36,106 nt of DNA from an uncultured Flavonifractor sp. Lineage in GTDB: Bacteria > Bacillota > Clostridia > Oscillospirales > Oscillospiraceae. The notes under the pieces are model-generated. The model did not search any database, was not told where the DNA came from, and was given only the letters and a program-made list of their open reading frames with translations. The stretch is from NCBI RefSeq assembly GCF_944387675.1, contig NZ_CALXFV010000009.1, forward strand, positions 1-36,106, given 5' to 3'. Shown here piece after piece: positions 24,591-32,413 of this stretch (the first letter of the stretch is position 1; every line of letters begins with the position of its first letter). The position numbers and the translations under genes were made by a program.

Positions 24591-25652
24591 ATGAAAAAGA
24601 AGCTGATTTTCACCGGCGTCCTCTGGTGCGTTCTGCTGGCCCTGGCCCTGTGGCTGCTCAACGCCCTGTTCCTGCCCAAATACATGAGTGAGATCCCCGA
24701 GGGAGCCCTGATTGCCGAGTATTACGACGAGACCGCCGACCACGACGTGGTCTTTATCGGCGACTGCGAGGTGTACGAGAACTTCTCCCCCGACGTGCTG
24801 TGGCGGGAGTACGGCATCACCAGCTACATCCGCGGCTCGGCCCAGCAGCTCATCTGGCAGTCCTATTACCTGATGGAGGAGACTCTGAAGTACGAGACTC
24901 CCAAAGTCATGGTGTTCAACGTGCTGAGCATGCAGTACGGGGAGCCCCAGAGCGAGGCCTACAACCGCCTCAACCTGGACGGGATGCGCCTCTCCCCCCA
25001 GAAGCTGGCGGCGGTACAGGCCTCCATGACCGAGGAGGAGAGCATGCTCTCCTACCTCTTCCCCCTGCTGCGCTACCACACCCGCTGGGATGAGCTGACG
25101 CAGGAGGACGTGGAGTACCTGTTCCACCGGGACCAGGTGTCGGACAGCGGTTACCTGATGAATGTGGAGGTCCGCCCGGCGGAGAATGTACCCGAGGGCA
25201 AGCCCCTGGCAAACTACCAGTTTGCCGACATCTGCTACGACTACCTGGACAAGATGGTGGAGCTGTGCCAGGCCCACGGGGTGGAGCTGGTGCTGGTGAA
25301 GGCCCCCAGCCTGTACCCCTACTGGTACGAGGAGTGGGAGGCGCAGATGGAGGATTATGCCGCCGCCCACGATCTCCAGTACGTCAACTGCCTGGAGGTC
25401 ATTGATGAGGCGGGGCTGGACTTTTCTACCGACACCTACGACCACGGCCTGCACCTGAACCTGTACGGGGCGGAGAAGTTGGCCCGCTGGTTCGGGGCAT
25501 GGCTCACCGAGCACTGTCCCCAGGTGGCCGACCGCCGGAGGCAGGCGCCCTATGAGAGCATCTGGGCGGAGAAGAGCGCAATCTATGCCCAGCGGAAAAT
25601 TCAACTGGAGGCGGCCTGGGCCGCCGAACAAAAGGAGGATACCACGGAATGA
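24591..25652 (+). CDS. Membrane-anchored SGNH-like protein with Cys at the nucleophile position (DltD-like role)
   Basis: A 353-residue protein with one N-terminal membrane anchor (about 5-27) and a soluble domain outside. The order of elements is that of SGNH/GDSL proteins: strand VVFIGDCEVYENF with GDC at 57-59 where GDS is usual, a Gly/Asn pair at GSAQQ (82-86) and VFNVLSMQYG (Asn110), and a C-terminal D..H block DTYDHGLHLN at 281-290 (Asp284, His285, His288). Such proteins follow MBOAT genes in acylation systems, as DltD follows DltB, and finish transfer or act as esterase. Here Cys59 replaces the catalytic Ser. GGAGG lies 5 nt upstream. It overlaps the next gene by 4 nt. Function is inferred from context. 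Confidence 0.75.
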   Translation: MKKKLIFTGVLWCVLLALALWLLNALFLPKYMSEIPEGALIAEYYDETADHDVVFIGDCEVYENFSPDVLWREYGITSYIRGSAQQLIWQSYYLMEETLKYETPKVMVFNVLSMQYGEPQSEAYNRLNLDGMRLSPQKLAAVQASMTEEESMLSYLFPLLRYHTRWDELTQEDVEYLFHRDQVSDSGYLMNVEVRPAENVPEGKPLANYQFADICYDYLDKMVELCQAHGVELVLVKAPSLYPYWYEEWEAQMEDYAAAHDLQYVNCLEVIDEAGLDFSTDTYDHGLHLNLYGAEKLARWFGAWLTEHCPQVADRRRQAPYESIWAEKSAIYAQRKIQLEAAWAAEQKEDTTE

Positions 25653-26182
25653 AACGCAAACTCTCTGCGCTGGCCCTTGCTCTGGGCCTGGTCCTGTCCC
25701 TGGCCGCCTGCGGCAGCGGCGGCGACGCCCCCGCCGGCGGCAGCTCCACCGACCCGCAGCAGAACACCCAGACCGGCGGGGAGGCCGCCGCCTTCACCTT
25801 TGTTCCCGCCGACGGCAAGGAGGTGGCGGTAAACGCCGACATGGCCGACGTGCTGGCCCAGCTGGGGGCGGAGCAGAGCTACTTTGAGGCCGAGTCCTGC
25901 GCCTTCGAGGGTCTGGACAAGACCTACACCTATCCCGGATTCGTCATCACCACCCGGCCTGACGGGGAGAATGATTATGTCAACTCCATTCGTCTTACCG
26001 ACGACACCGTATCCACTCAGGAGGGGGTGTACATCGGCAGCAGTGAGGCCGAGGTTATCACCGCCTACGGCGAGAGTACCAGCGACACCGAGGGACTGCT
26101 CACCTATACCGCCGGAGACGTAATTCTCAGCTTCCTTCTGGAGGATGGAGTGGTCACCTCCATTGAGTATTTCCCCGCGTAA
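25649..26182 (+). CDS. Lipoprotein of unknown function
   Basis: A 177-residue exported lipoprotein. The signal peptide ends in the lipobox LAAC (Cys21), and a Gly/Ser/Thr-rich tether follows (about 22-48). The folded part (about 50-177) is strand-rich, with GVYIGSSEAEVITAYGES near the C-end, a pattern seen in small BamE-like or DUF4309-like lipoproteins of Firmicutes. I do not recognise a precise family. Its ATG overlaps the SGNH gene stop (ATGA), and AAGGAGG is 12 nt upstream, so it is translated with the acylation genes. A lipoprotein with the DltX-like role of helping the transfer step is possible but unproven. Confidence 0.8.
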   Translation: MKRKLSALALALGLVLSLAACGSGGDAPAGGSSTDPQQNTQTGGEAAAFTFVPADGKEVAVNADMADVLAQLGAEQSYFEAESCAFEGLDKTYTYPGFVITTRPDGENDYVNSIRLTDDTVSTQEGVYIGSSEAEVITAYGESTSDTEGLLTYTAGDVILSFLLEDGVVTSIEYFPA

Positions 26183-26189
26183 AGCGGGG

Positions 26190-26218
26190 TTGACCCGCCC
26201 GCCGGTTTCCGGTACAAT
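26190..26218 (+). promoter_or_regulatory. Sigma-A promoter for pcrA
   Basis: TTGACC (26190-26195), a 17-bp spacer and TACAAT (26213-26218). The predicted start is near 26225. A small 6-bp hairpin (26173-26178 with 26184-26189) overlaps the stop of the lipoprotein gene just before it. Confidence 0.8.
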
Positions 26219-26235
26219 AGCATTACAAACCAAAA

Positions 26236-26261
26236 GGAGCCGTCCATTCGTGGGCGGCTCC
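26236..26261 (+). repeat. Stable hairpin with TTCG loop in the pcrA leader
   Basis: An 11-bp stem (26236-26246 with 26251-26261, one G-T pair) with a TTCG tetraloop, near the 5' end of the predicted pcrA mRNA. No T run follows, so it is more likely an mRNA-stabilising or translation-affecting structure than a terminator. Confidence 0.6.
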
Positions 26262-26290
26262 GCCATTGCCAAGGGAGAACGGAAGATACT

Positions 26291-28750
26291 ATGCTGAACC
26301 GAGAGGAAGAACTGCGCTTCTGCAAGGCCCGCCGGGCGGCCATTGAGCTGGAGTTCCAGAACCTGAACAGCCAGCAGCGCCGGGCGGTGCTGGCCACGGA
26401 GGGTCCCCTGCTGCTGCTGGCCGGCGCGGGCAGCGGCAAGACCACGGTGCTCATCCACCGCATTGCCAACCTGATGAAGTACGGACGGGGATCCGATTTT
26501 GACCAGGCCCCCGACTGGGTGACCCCGGCCGATTTGGCCTTTCTGGAGGACTATGCGGCCCATCCGGACCCGGCCAAAAAGCCGGAGCAGGAGCGGCTGT
26601 GCGCCATGGACCCGGCGGTACCCTGGTCCATCATTGCCATCACCTTTACCAACAAGGCCGCCGGGGAGCTGAAGGGGCGGCTGGAGCGGCTGCTGGGTCC
26701 CGTCGCCAACGACATCTGGGCCTCCACCTTCCACTCCGCCTGCGTGCGTATCCTGCGGCGGGATATCGATCGGCTGGGCTTCTCCTCCTCCTTCACCATC
26801 TACGACACCGCCGACTCCGAGCGGGTCATCAAGGACATTGTGAAGGACTTTAACCTGGATGACAAGACCTTCTCCCCCCGCACCGTACTGGGGTACATCT
26901 CCCGGGCCAAGGATGCCATGCTCTCCGGGGCGGATTATCTGGCCCAGCGGGAGAAAGAGGGAGATTTCCGGCTGGTGAAGATCGCCAAGCTCTATGTGGA
27001 GTATGAGCGGCGGCTGAAGGAGGCCAACGCCCTGGATTTCGACGACATCATCCTGGACACGGTGCGGCTGCTCCAGCAGTTTGAGGACGTGCGGAACTAC
27101 TATCACCGGAAGTTCCGGTATGTGCTCATCGACGAGTACCAGGACACCAATCACCTTCAGTATCTGCTGGCCTCCACCCTGGCGGGTGGGTATGAGAACA
27201 TCTGCGTGGTGGGGGACGACGACCAGTCCATCTACCGCTTCCGGGGGGCCACCATCGAGAATATCCTCTCCTTCGAGAGCCAGTACAAGGGAGCCAGGGT
27301 CATCCGGCTGGAGCAGAACTACCGCTCCACCAAAAATATTCTGGAGGCCTCCAACGCCGTCATCCGCAACAACGAGGGCCGCAAAGGCAAGGAGCTGTGG
27401 ACCGACCACGGCGTGGGGGACAAGGTCCAGTGCTACACCGCCACCAACGAGCACGAGGAGGCCCAGTACGTGGCCGCCCAGATCCTGGCGGACTACTCCG
27501 CGGGCCGTCCGTGGAAGGACCACGCGGTGCTCTACCGGATGAACGCCCAGTCCAACCAGCTGGAGCAGGCCTTCAAGCGCAACGGCATCCCCTACCGCAT
27601 CATCGGGGGCATCCGCTTCTTCGACCGGGCGGAGGTGAAGGACATGCTGTCCTACCTGTGCGTGGTGAATTACCCGGGGGACGATCTGCGCCTCACCCGC
27701 GTCATCAACAACCCGCCCCGGGGGATCGGGGCCTCCACCATTGATCGGGCCCAAGCCATCGCCCGGCAGGAGGGGCTCTCCCTGTGGGAGGTGGTGAGCC
27801 GGCCCCAGCAGTGGCCGGAGCTGCAGAAGGCCGCCCCCAGGCTGGGGCAGTTTGCCGAGCTGATTTCCGACTTGCAGCGGCTGGCCGGAGAACTCTCTCT
27901 CCCCGACTTCTACGAGGAGGTCATGCTCCGCACCGGCTACGCCGCCATGCTGGAGCAGAAACACACTGTGGAGGACCGCACCCGGCTGGAGAACGTGCGG
28001 GAGCTGCTCTCCTCCATCCAGAACTATCTGGACAACACGCTGGAGGAACCCTCTCTGGCGGGCTTCCTGGACGAGATCGCCCTCTATACCGACATCGACA
28101 GCCACGACCCCAGCGAGGACTGCGTGGTGATGATGACCATGCACTCGGCCAAGGGCCTGGAGTTCCCGGTGGTGTTCGTGGTGGGGGTGGAGGAGGGCAT
28201 CTTCCCCGGCATCCGGGCCATCGGGGAGCCGGAGGAGATGGAGGAGGAGCGTCGGCTGTGCTATGTGGCCATGACCCGGGCCAGGGAAAAGCTGCACATG
28301 ACCTGCGCCTGCCAGCGGATGCTCTTCGGCCGCACCAACTCCAACCGCCCCTCCCGCTTTTTGGGGGAGATCCCGGAGACGTATGTGGAGAAGTCGGGCC
28401 GCCTACCCTACGGCCAGCACCCCGCCGGGGAGGAGCGGCCCCAGCGGCCCCGGCCTCCCCGCCGCACCTTCGACCGGGGGTACTCCATGGGCAGCTCCGC
28501 TTACAGCACCGGCTCCTCCGCGCCGTCCGCCCCCGACTGGAAAAGCGCCGCCGCCGGGGCCGCGGCGCCCGCGCCCGGCACCGGCTTCCGGACGGGTGAC
28601 TCCGTGGTTCACAAGGCCTTCGGCAGGGGACTCATCACCAAGCTCACCCCCATGGGGGGCGACGCTCTGGTGGAGATTGCCTTCGACACCGTGGGTACCA
28701 AGAAACTGATGCTGAAGTCCGCCGCCCAGTATATGAAAAAGGCGGAATAA
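26291..28750 (+). CDS. pcrA: PcrA/UvrD-type superfamily 1 DNA helicase
   Basis: An 819-residue 3'-5' DNA helicase that removes RecA and helps repair and plasmid replication. All SF1A motifs are seen: Q motif LNSQQRRAV, motif I AGAGSGKT (44-51), Ia ITFTNKAAGE, II LIDEYQDTN, III VVGDDDQSIYRFRGA, IV EQNYRSTKNI, V MTMHSAKGLEFPVVFV, VI AMTRAREKLH. A segment of about 45 residues (about 63-110) between motifs I and Ia is an insertion compared with Bacillus PcrA. The C-end has a disordered Pro/Ala/Ser linker, then a Tudor-like domain (GDSVVHKAFGRGLITKL) that binds RNA polymerase in PcrA. It has its own promoter; ribosome site weak (GGAAG). It stops just before a shared terminator. Confidence 0.95.
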   Translation: MLNREEELRFCKARRAAIELEFQNLNSQQRRAVLATEGPLLLLAGAGSGKTTVLIHRIANLMKYGRGSDFDQAPDWVTPADLAFLEDYAAHPDPAKKPEQERLCAMDPAVPWSIIAITFTNKAAGELKGRLERLLGPVANDIWASTFHSACVRILRRDIDRLGFSSSFTIYDTADSERVIKDIVKDFNLDDKTFSPRTVLGYISRAKDAMLSGADYLAQREKEGDFRLVKIAKLYVEYERRLKEANALDFDDIILDTVRLLQQFEDVRNYYHRKFRYVLIDEYQDTNHLQYLLASTLAGGYENICVVGDDDQSIYRFRGATIENILSFESQYKGARVIRLEQNYRSTKNILEASNAVIRNNEGRKGKELWTDHGVGDKVQCYTATNEHEEAQYVAAQILADYSAGRPWKDHAVLYRMNAQSNQLEQAFKRNGIPYRIIGGIRFFDRAEVKDMLSYLCVVNYPGDDLRLTRVINNPPRGIGASTIDRAQAIARQEGLSLWEVVSRPQQWPELQKAAPRLGQFAELISDLQRLAGELSLPDFYEEVMLRTGYAAMLEQKHTVEDRTRLENVRELLSSIQNYLDNTLEEPSLAGFLDEIALYTDIDSHDPSEDCVVMMTMHSAKGLEFPVVFVVGVEEGIFPGIRAIGEPEEMEEERRLCYVAMTRAREKLHMTCACQRMLFGRTNSNRPSRFLGEIPETYVEKSGRLPYGQHPAGEERPQRPRPPRRTFDRGYSMGSSAYSTGSSAPSAPDWKSAAAGAAAPAPGTGFRTGDSVVHKAFGRGLITKLTPMGGDALVEIAFDTVGTKKLMLKSAAQYMKKAE

Positions 28751-28755
28751 AGAAA

Positions 28756-28774
28756 GGGGCCGGTGTCCGGCCCC
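28756..28774. terminator. Shared terminator between pcrA and the HAD gene
   Basis: An 8-bp perfect GC stem (28756-28763 with 28767-28774), loop TGT. On the minus strand it is followed by TTTCTTTATT, so it should end the HAD/mpg operon; it also follows the pcrA stop codon. Confidence 0.75.
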
Positions 28775-29400
28775 TACAAAAGCTCCGCAAAGGATTTGAT
28801 ATACCGGTGGCAGAAGGTGCGCATCTCCTGCTCATGGTGGGCGTAAAAGGCATCGTACACCCCCACCACCGTCAGCCCCGCCGCCCTGGCGGTGCGGCAT
28901 ACGCCGGGGGAATCCTCAAAGAGGGTGCAGGCCTCCGGCCGCTCCCCCAGCCGCTCCAGGGCCAGGGAGAAGGCTCTGGGGTCCCGCTTCTCCACCCCCA
29001 GCTCCTGGACATAGATGACCTGCGCAAAATACCCCGTCAGGTCCAGCCGCTCCAGGGCCGCCTGGCAGAATTCCGGCACGCAGGCGGTAAGCAGGGCCAT
29101 CGGCTCTCCCGCCCGGCGGCATTTGTCCAGGTATTCCCCCGCCCCCGGCTTCAGCCCCACCTGATGGGCGTAGGCCGCCCGGCCCAGAGCCGTCCACTCC
29201 GCCATGATCTCCTCCGGACTTTCGGAGAGATGGTAGTAATCCTTGGTAAAGCGGGCGGCAATGGGGAAAATGGAGTGACCCACCGTCTCGCTGTACTCCC
29301 GAGTGGCCTCCAGGCCCCGGCGGGCCAGGAAGGTGTTGTCCACCTCCACCCACACTCCGTTGGAATCCACCAGGGTTCCGTCAAAGTCAAATAATTTCAC
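28774..29400 (-). CDS. HAD-superfamily phosphatase, subfamily IA (phosphoglycolate/beta-PGM-like)
   Basis: A 208-residue cytoplasmic hydrolase. Motif I is LFDFDGTLVDS with nucleophile Asp5 and Asp7, motif II ALLTACVPEF, the Lys in GVEKRDPRAF, and the acidic motif LFEDSPGVCRTA; a helical cap lies between about 15 and 85. This is the layout of phosphoglycolate or sugar-phosphate phosphatases; the substrate cannot be assigned. The start is GTG 29398-29400, with GGAGG 8 nt upstream, and overlaps the stop of the glycosylase gene by 4 nt (GTGA), so the two are translationally coupled. A longer reading frame upstream has no ribosome site. The gene ends in a hairpin terminator. Confidence 0.9.
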   Translation of the reverse strand: MKLFDFDGTLVDSNGVWVEVDNTFLARRGLEATREYSETVGHSIFPIAARFTKDYYHLSESPEEIMAEWTALGRAAYAHQVGLKPGAGEYLDKCRRAGEPMALLTACVPEFCQAALERLDLTGYFAQVIYVQELGVEKRDPRAFSLALERLGERPEACTLFEDSPGVCRTARAAGLTVVGVYDAFYAHHEQEMRTFCHRYIKSFAELL

Positions 29401-29981
29401 AGATAAAACCTCCAGGGGAAGGCAACCGCTTCCTCCGCGTAGTCGATGCCGATGCGCGTCCCGGTGTGAATGGGCGGGCAGGGCGCACCGTCGTCCAGGA
29501 GGAAAAGCTCCTCCCCCGTCAAATCCAGGCCGTTCTGCGCCCTTGTCAGGTCCAGGGCCATGCACACCTTCCCCGGGCCATCCAAAATATGCTTTTTCTG
29601 ATAGGAGGTGAGCTGCTCCGGCTCCTTCCCAAACCTGCGGCGGGCCATCTCGGCCAGTCCTTCCATCGGCTCCAGCCCCCGCAGGAGCACCGCGCTGGGC
29701 TCTCCCTCCGGCTCGGTGACAAAGTTGAGGCAGTGATAGATGCCGTAGATCAGGTAGATATAGGCGGTACCCGGCGGGGCGAAGAGAGTCTCCGTCCGGG
29801 GGGTACGCTTATAGCCATAGGCATGGCAGGCTTTGTCCATCCGCCCCACATAGGCCTCGGTCTCGGTGACGCGCCCGGACAGAATTTGTCCGTCCACCCG
29901 GCGCACCAGCACCTTTCCCAGCAGGTCCCGGGCCACCTGTACCGTGTCCCGGTTGAAAAAGTCCCGGCCCAGTTTCCCCAC
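29397..29981 (-). CDS. mpg: 3-methyladenine DNA glycosylase (Mpg/AAG family)
   Basis: A DNA-repair glycosylase of the AAG/Mpg family that removes alkylated purines such as 3-methyladenine. The product is 194 residues from GTG 29979-29981 with AAGGGG 8 nt upstream; an ATG at 30015-30017 would add 12 residues, but it lies within the promoter palindrome. Family motifs: LGRDFFNRDTVQVARDLLGK at the N-end, the catalytic-water Glu in VTETEAYVGRMDKACHAY, PPGTAYIYLIYGIYHCLN, AVLLRGLEP, and GPGKVCMALDLTR. It is the first gene of a two-gene operon with a HAD phosphatase and is divergent from the EamA transporter. Confidence 0.93.
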   Translation of the reverse strand: MGKLGRDFFNRDTVQVARDLLGKVLVRRVDGQILSGRVTETEAYVGRMDKACHAYGYKRTPRTETLFAPPGTAYIYLIYGIYHCLNFVTEPEGEPSAVLLRGLEPMEGLAEMARRRFGKEPEQLTSYQKKHILDGPGKVCMALDLTRAQNGLDLTGEELFLLDDGAPCPPIHTGTRIGIDYAEEAVAFPWRFYL

Positions 29982-30003
29982 AGCGACATCCCCTTTCGAC
30001 GGA

Positions 30004-30018
30004 TATGATCTTATCATA
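30004..30018. promoter_or_regulatory. Palindrome TATGAT-3-ATCATA between divergent genes
   Basis: TATGAT (30004-30009) and ATCATA (30013-30018) form a perfect 6-bp dyad. Each arm could be a -10 box for one of the two divergent transcripts (plus: EamA; minus: mpg), though no good -35 box is visible, or the dyad may be an operator. Confidence 0.4.
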
Positions 30019-30038
30019 GAAAAAGGAGCGGTACAACC

Positions 30039-30959
30039 ATGAGCCCACAAAAAGAGAGCGGCGTTCTGGCCCGGCTGGCCACCCCCCTGATTATCCTGGC
30101 CACCATCATCTGGGGCAGTTCCTTCGTAGTGATGAAGAGCAGCGTAGACGTGCTGCCCACCTTCTGGCTGCTGGCCATCCGGTTCAGCGCCTCGGCCATC
30201 GTGCTGGCCATTGTGTTCCTGCCCCGGTGGAAGGTGTGCGACCGGCAGTACCTCATCGGCGGCACCGTTATGGGCTTCTGCCTGTTTGTGGCCTACGCCT
30301 TTCAGACCTACGGTCTGGCGGGTACCACCCCGGGTAAAAACGCCTTCTTCACCGCCATCTACTGCGTTATCGTTCCCTTCCTCTACTGGGTCATCGCCCG
30401 GCGGCGGCCTGACCGCTTCAACATCCTGGCGGCCTTTCTGTGCATCGCCGGCATCGCCTTGGTGTCCATCACCGGGGACAACGCCTCCGCCTTCTGCCCG
30501 GGGGACGTGCTCACCCTTATCGGCGGTTTCTTCTTCGCCTGCCACATCGTGGCGGTGGCCAAATACTCCGAGGGGCGGGACATCTTCATCCTCACCACCC
30601 TCCAGTTCGCCTCCTTCGCCGTCTTCTCCTGGATCGGGGTGCTGGTCACCCGGACCCCCGTCTCCCCGGAGGTGTTTAATCAAAGCCTGCTTTTCGGTCT
30701 GGCCTACCTGGTGGTCTTCGCCTCCTGCGGCGCCCTGCTCTTCCAGAACATCGGCCAGAAATACACCGCCCCCGCCACCGCCGCCGTACTTCTCTCCCTG
30801 GAGGCTCCCTTCGGCGTGGTCTTTTCCATCCTGTTCGCAAATGAGCGGCCCACCGTCCTCATGTTCCTGGGCTTTGCCCTCATTTTCCTGGCGGTGGTGT
30901 GCTCCGAGACCAAGTTTTCCTTCCTTTTCCCCGGGAAAAAAGGGGTTGACAAAGGTTGA
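30039..30959 (+). CDS. EamA/DMT-superfamily transporter
   Basis: A 306-residue inner-membrane permease with ten predicted membrane helices made of two five-helix EamA repeats (about 13-140 and 155-295). WGSSFVVMKSSVD near the N-end and the C-terminal LLSLEAPFGVVFSILFANERP block are typical of the family, whose members export or import amino acids, nucleobases or metabolites. The substrate is not evident. AAGGAG lies about 11 nt before ATG. The stop lies within the spacer of the promoter for the next operon, so transcription from it may run into the T-box leader. A link to tryptophan export is possible only by position. Confidence 0.88.
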   Translation: MSPQKESGVLARLATPLIILATIIWGSSFVVMKSSVDVLPTFWLLAIRFSASAIVLAIVFLPRWKVCDRQYLIGGTVMGFCLFVAYAFQTYGLAGTTPGKNAFFTAIYCVIVPFLYWVIARRRPDRFNILAAFLCIAGIALVSITGDNASAFCPGDVLTLIGGFFFACHIVAVAKYSEGRDIFILTTLQFASFAVFSWIGVLVTRTPVSPEVFNQSLLFGLAYLVVFASCGALLFQNIGQKYTAPATAAVLLSLEAPFGVVFSILFANERPTVLMFLGFALIFLAVVCSETKFSFLFPGKKGVDKG

Positions 30960-30974
30960 GCAGGTGAGTATAAT
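30946..30974 (+). promoter_or_regulatory. Consensus promoter of the tryptophan-transport operon
   Basis: Perfect TTGACA (30946-30951), a 17-bp spacer and a perfect TATAAT (30969-30974). It overlaps the end of the EamA gene. The predicted start is near 30981. Confidence 0.9.
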
Positions 30975-30998
30975 CCATTACAACAGTTCCATAAAGAA

Positions 30999-31259
30999 AA
31001 CCTGTGAGGAAGAGAAGTACCCGGCTGACCTGATGCATAGAGAGCTCTGGATGGTGGAATCAGGGCGTGAGGGGACCGGCGAATGGACTTCCGAGGGCGG
31101 CTTGAACGGGCAACCAAGTAGATGCCGACGGGACCCCACCCGTTATCCATCGGGCGCGCATGATGGTGCGCGAAGCGAGTGGACGTCGTTGACGTCAATT
31201 TGGGTGGTATCGCAGAAGTGTAACGCTTTTGTCCCATATCTGGGGCAAAAGCGTTTTTT
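30999..31259 (+). promoter_or_regulatory. T-box leader, tryptophan-specific (UGG specifier)
   Basis: A full T-box riboswitch that reads the charging of tRNA. Stem I begins with the GAGGAAGAGAAGTA strand (31006-31019) and holds the AG-bulge AGAGAGC (31040-31046), distal loop ATGGTGGAA (31051-31059) and the specifier loop CGAATGGA, where GAA is followed by codon TGG at 31084-31086 (Trp). The conserved T-box sequence is TGGGTGGTATCGCAG (31201-31215). Uncharged tRNA-Trp should favour the antiterminator and switch on the transport genes. Stem II/III and the leader of about 110 nt between them are present but not worked out in detail. Confidence 0.93.
31222..31259 (+). terminator. T-box-controlled terminator
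   Basis: A 14-bp stem (31222-31235 with 31242-31255, one G-T pair) is followed by TTTTTT ending at 31259. It competes with the antiterminator that uses the T-box sequence just upstream. Confidence 0.9.
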
Positions 31260-31308
31260 ATCTTTTGCACCATCTGCCGCTCAAATTTATCTTATGGAGG
31301 AACTTCCT

Positions 31309-32349
31309 ATGAAAAAGCTGAATCAAATGCTGTCTCTCACCGCCGCTGCCGCCCTGGCCCTGTCTCTCACCGCCTGCTCCGGCGGCACCCAGGGCGCCGC
31401 CCAGACCCCCGCCGCCAATACCGGCTCCTCCGCCTCCTCCGGCGGGGCGGCGGACTACAAGGTGGCGGTGATCAAGCAGATGGACCACGCCTCCCTGGAT
31501 GAGATTGCCAACGCCATCACCGCCCGGCTGGACGAGATTGCCGCCGAGAACGGCGTCACCATCCAGTACGAGGTCACCTCCGGCCAGGGGGACCAGACCG
31601 TGCTGCGGCAGCTGGCCGACCAGGCCATTGCCGACGGGGCGGACGCTATCATCCCCATCGCCACCACCGCCGCTCAGGTGGCTGCCGTCTCCGCCGAGGA
31701 AACCCAGACCCCGGTGGTCTTCGCCGCTATCTCCGACCCCGCCGCCGCCGACCTCACCGGAATCGACTATGTCACCGGCACCAGCGACGCCCTGGATACC
31801 TCCCTGATCCTGGATATGATCTTCGCTCAGGACCCGGCGGCCGCCAAGATCGGCCTGCTCTACTCCCTGTCCGAGACCAACTCCGCCACCCCCATCGCCG
31901 ACGCCAAGGCCTACCTGGAGGAGAAGGGAGTCAGCTATGTGGAGGCCACCGCCAACACCAATGACGAGGTCATCGCCGCCGCCAGCTCTCTCATTGCCGA
32001 CGGGGTGGACGCTATCTTTACCCCCACCGACAACATCATCATGGCCGCCGAGCTGGCCATCTACGAGGATCTGATCGCCGCCGGCATCCCCCACTATACC
32101 GGCGCCGATTCCTTCGTCCGCAACGGCGCCTACGCCACCTGCGGCGTCAACTACACCGATCTGGGCGCCCAGACTGCCGATCTGGCCTATGAGGCCATAA
32201 CCCAGGGCATGGACGGCCTGGAGGATTTCTATCAGGTATCCGGCGGCATTCTCACCATCAACACCGAGACCGCCGACGGCCTGGGGCTGGATTACTCCGT
32301 ATTCGAGTCCATGGGCAGCCTGGTTACCGTCACCACCACTGAGGACTAA
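31309..32349 (+). CDS. trpX: Tryptophan ABC transporter substrate-binding lipoprotein (TrpX-like)
   Basis: A 346-residue lipoprotein that binds the substrate outside the membrane. The signal peptide ends in the lipobox LTAC (Cys22 or so), then a Gly/Ala/Ser/Thr tether, then a two-lobed periplasmic-binding fold of the ABC_sub_bind/BMP-like type: YKVAVIKQMDHASLDEI starts lobe 1, with TTAAQVAAVSAEETQTPVVF and DAIFTPTDNIIMAAE later. These match the TrpX group of binding proteins. GGAGG lies 8 nt before ATG 31309. It is directly downstream of a tryptophan T-box, which makes tryptophan the likely ligand; the family also includes tyrosine binders. A hairpin follows the gene and may limit read-through. 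Confidence 0.9.
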   Translation: MKKLNQMLSLTAAAALALSLTACSGGTQGAAQTPAANTGSSASSGGAADYKVAVIKQMDHASLDEIANAITARLDEIAAENGVTIQYEVTSGQGDQTVLRQLADQAIADGADAIIPIATTAAQVAAVSAEETQTPVVFAAISDPAAADLTGIDYVTGTSDALDTSLILDMIFAQDPAAAKIGLLYSLSETNSATPIADAKAYLEEKGVSYVEATANTNDEVIAAASSLIADGVDAIFTPTDNIIMAAELAIYEDLIAAGIPHYTGADSFVRNGAYATCGVNYTDLGAQTADLAYEAITQGMDGLEDFYQVSGGILTINTETADGLGLDYSVFESMGSLVTVTTTED

Positions 32350-32367
32350 TCTGAAACCTGACGCCAG

Positions 32368-32387
32368 CCCCCGGCTTTCGCCGGGGG
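32368..32387 (+). terminator. Intercistronic hairpin between binding protein and permease
   Basis: An 8-bp GC stem (32368-32375 with 32380-32387), loop TTTC, with an outer GCCA/TGGC pairing (32363-32366, 32391-32394). There is no long T run, so it probably protects or partly ends the mRNA, allowing more binding protein than permease. Confidence 0.55.
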
Positions 32388-32413
32388 ATTTGGCTTGAAA
32401 GGAGCGTTCCGCC

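Noticed and set aside
21227-25652. Plain annotation as dltA-dltC-dltB-dltD for D-Ala transfer to teichoic acid
   Set aside because: Order, MBOAT length, Cys for Ser in the SGNH protein and additional partners differ, so the gene names and D-Ala substrate are not assigned.
30211-31308. A long open frame running into trpX from inside the EamA gene
   Set aside because: It crosses the promoter, T-box and terminator; the signal peptide and ribosome site set the start at 31309.
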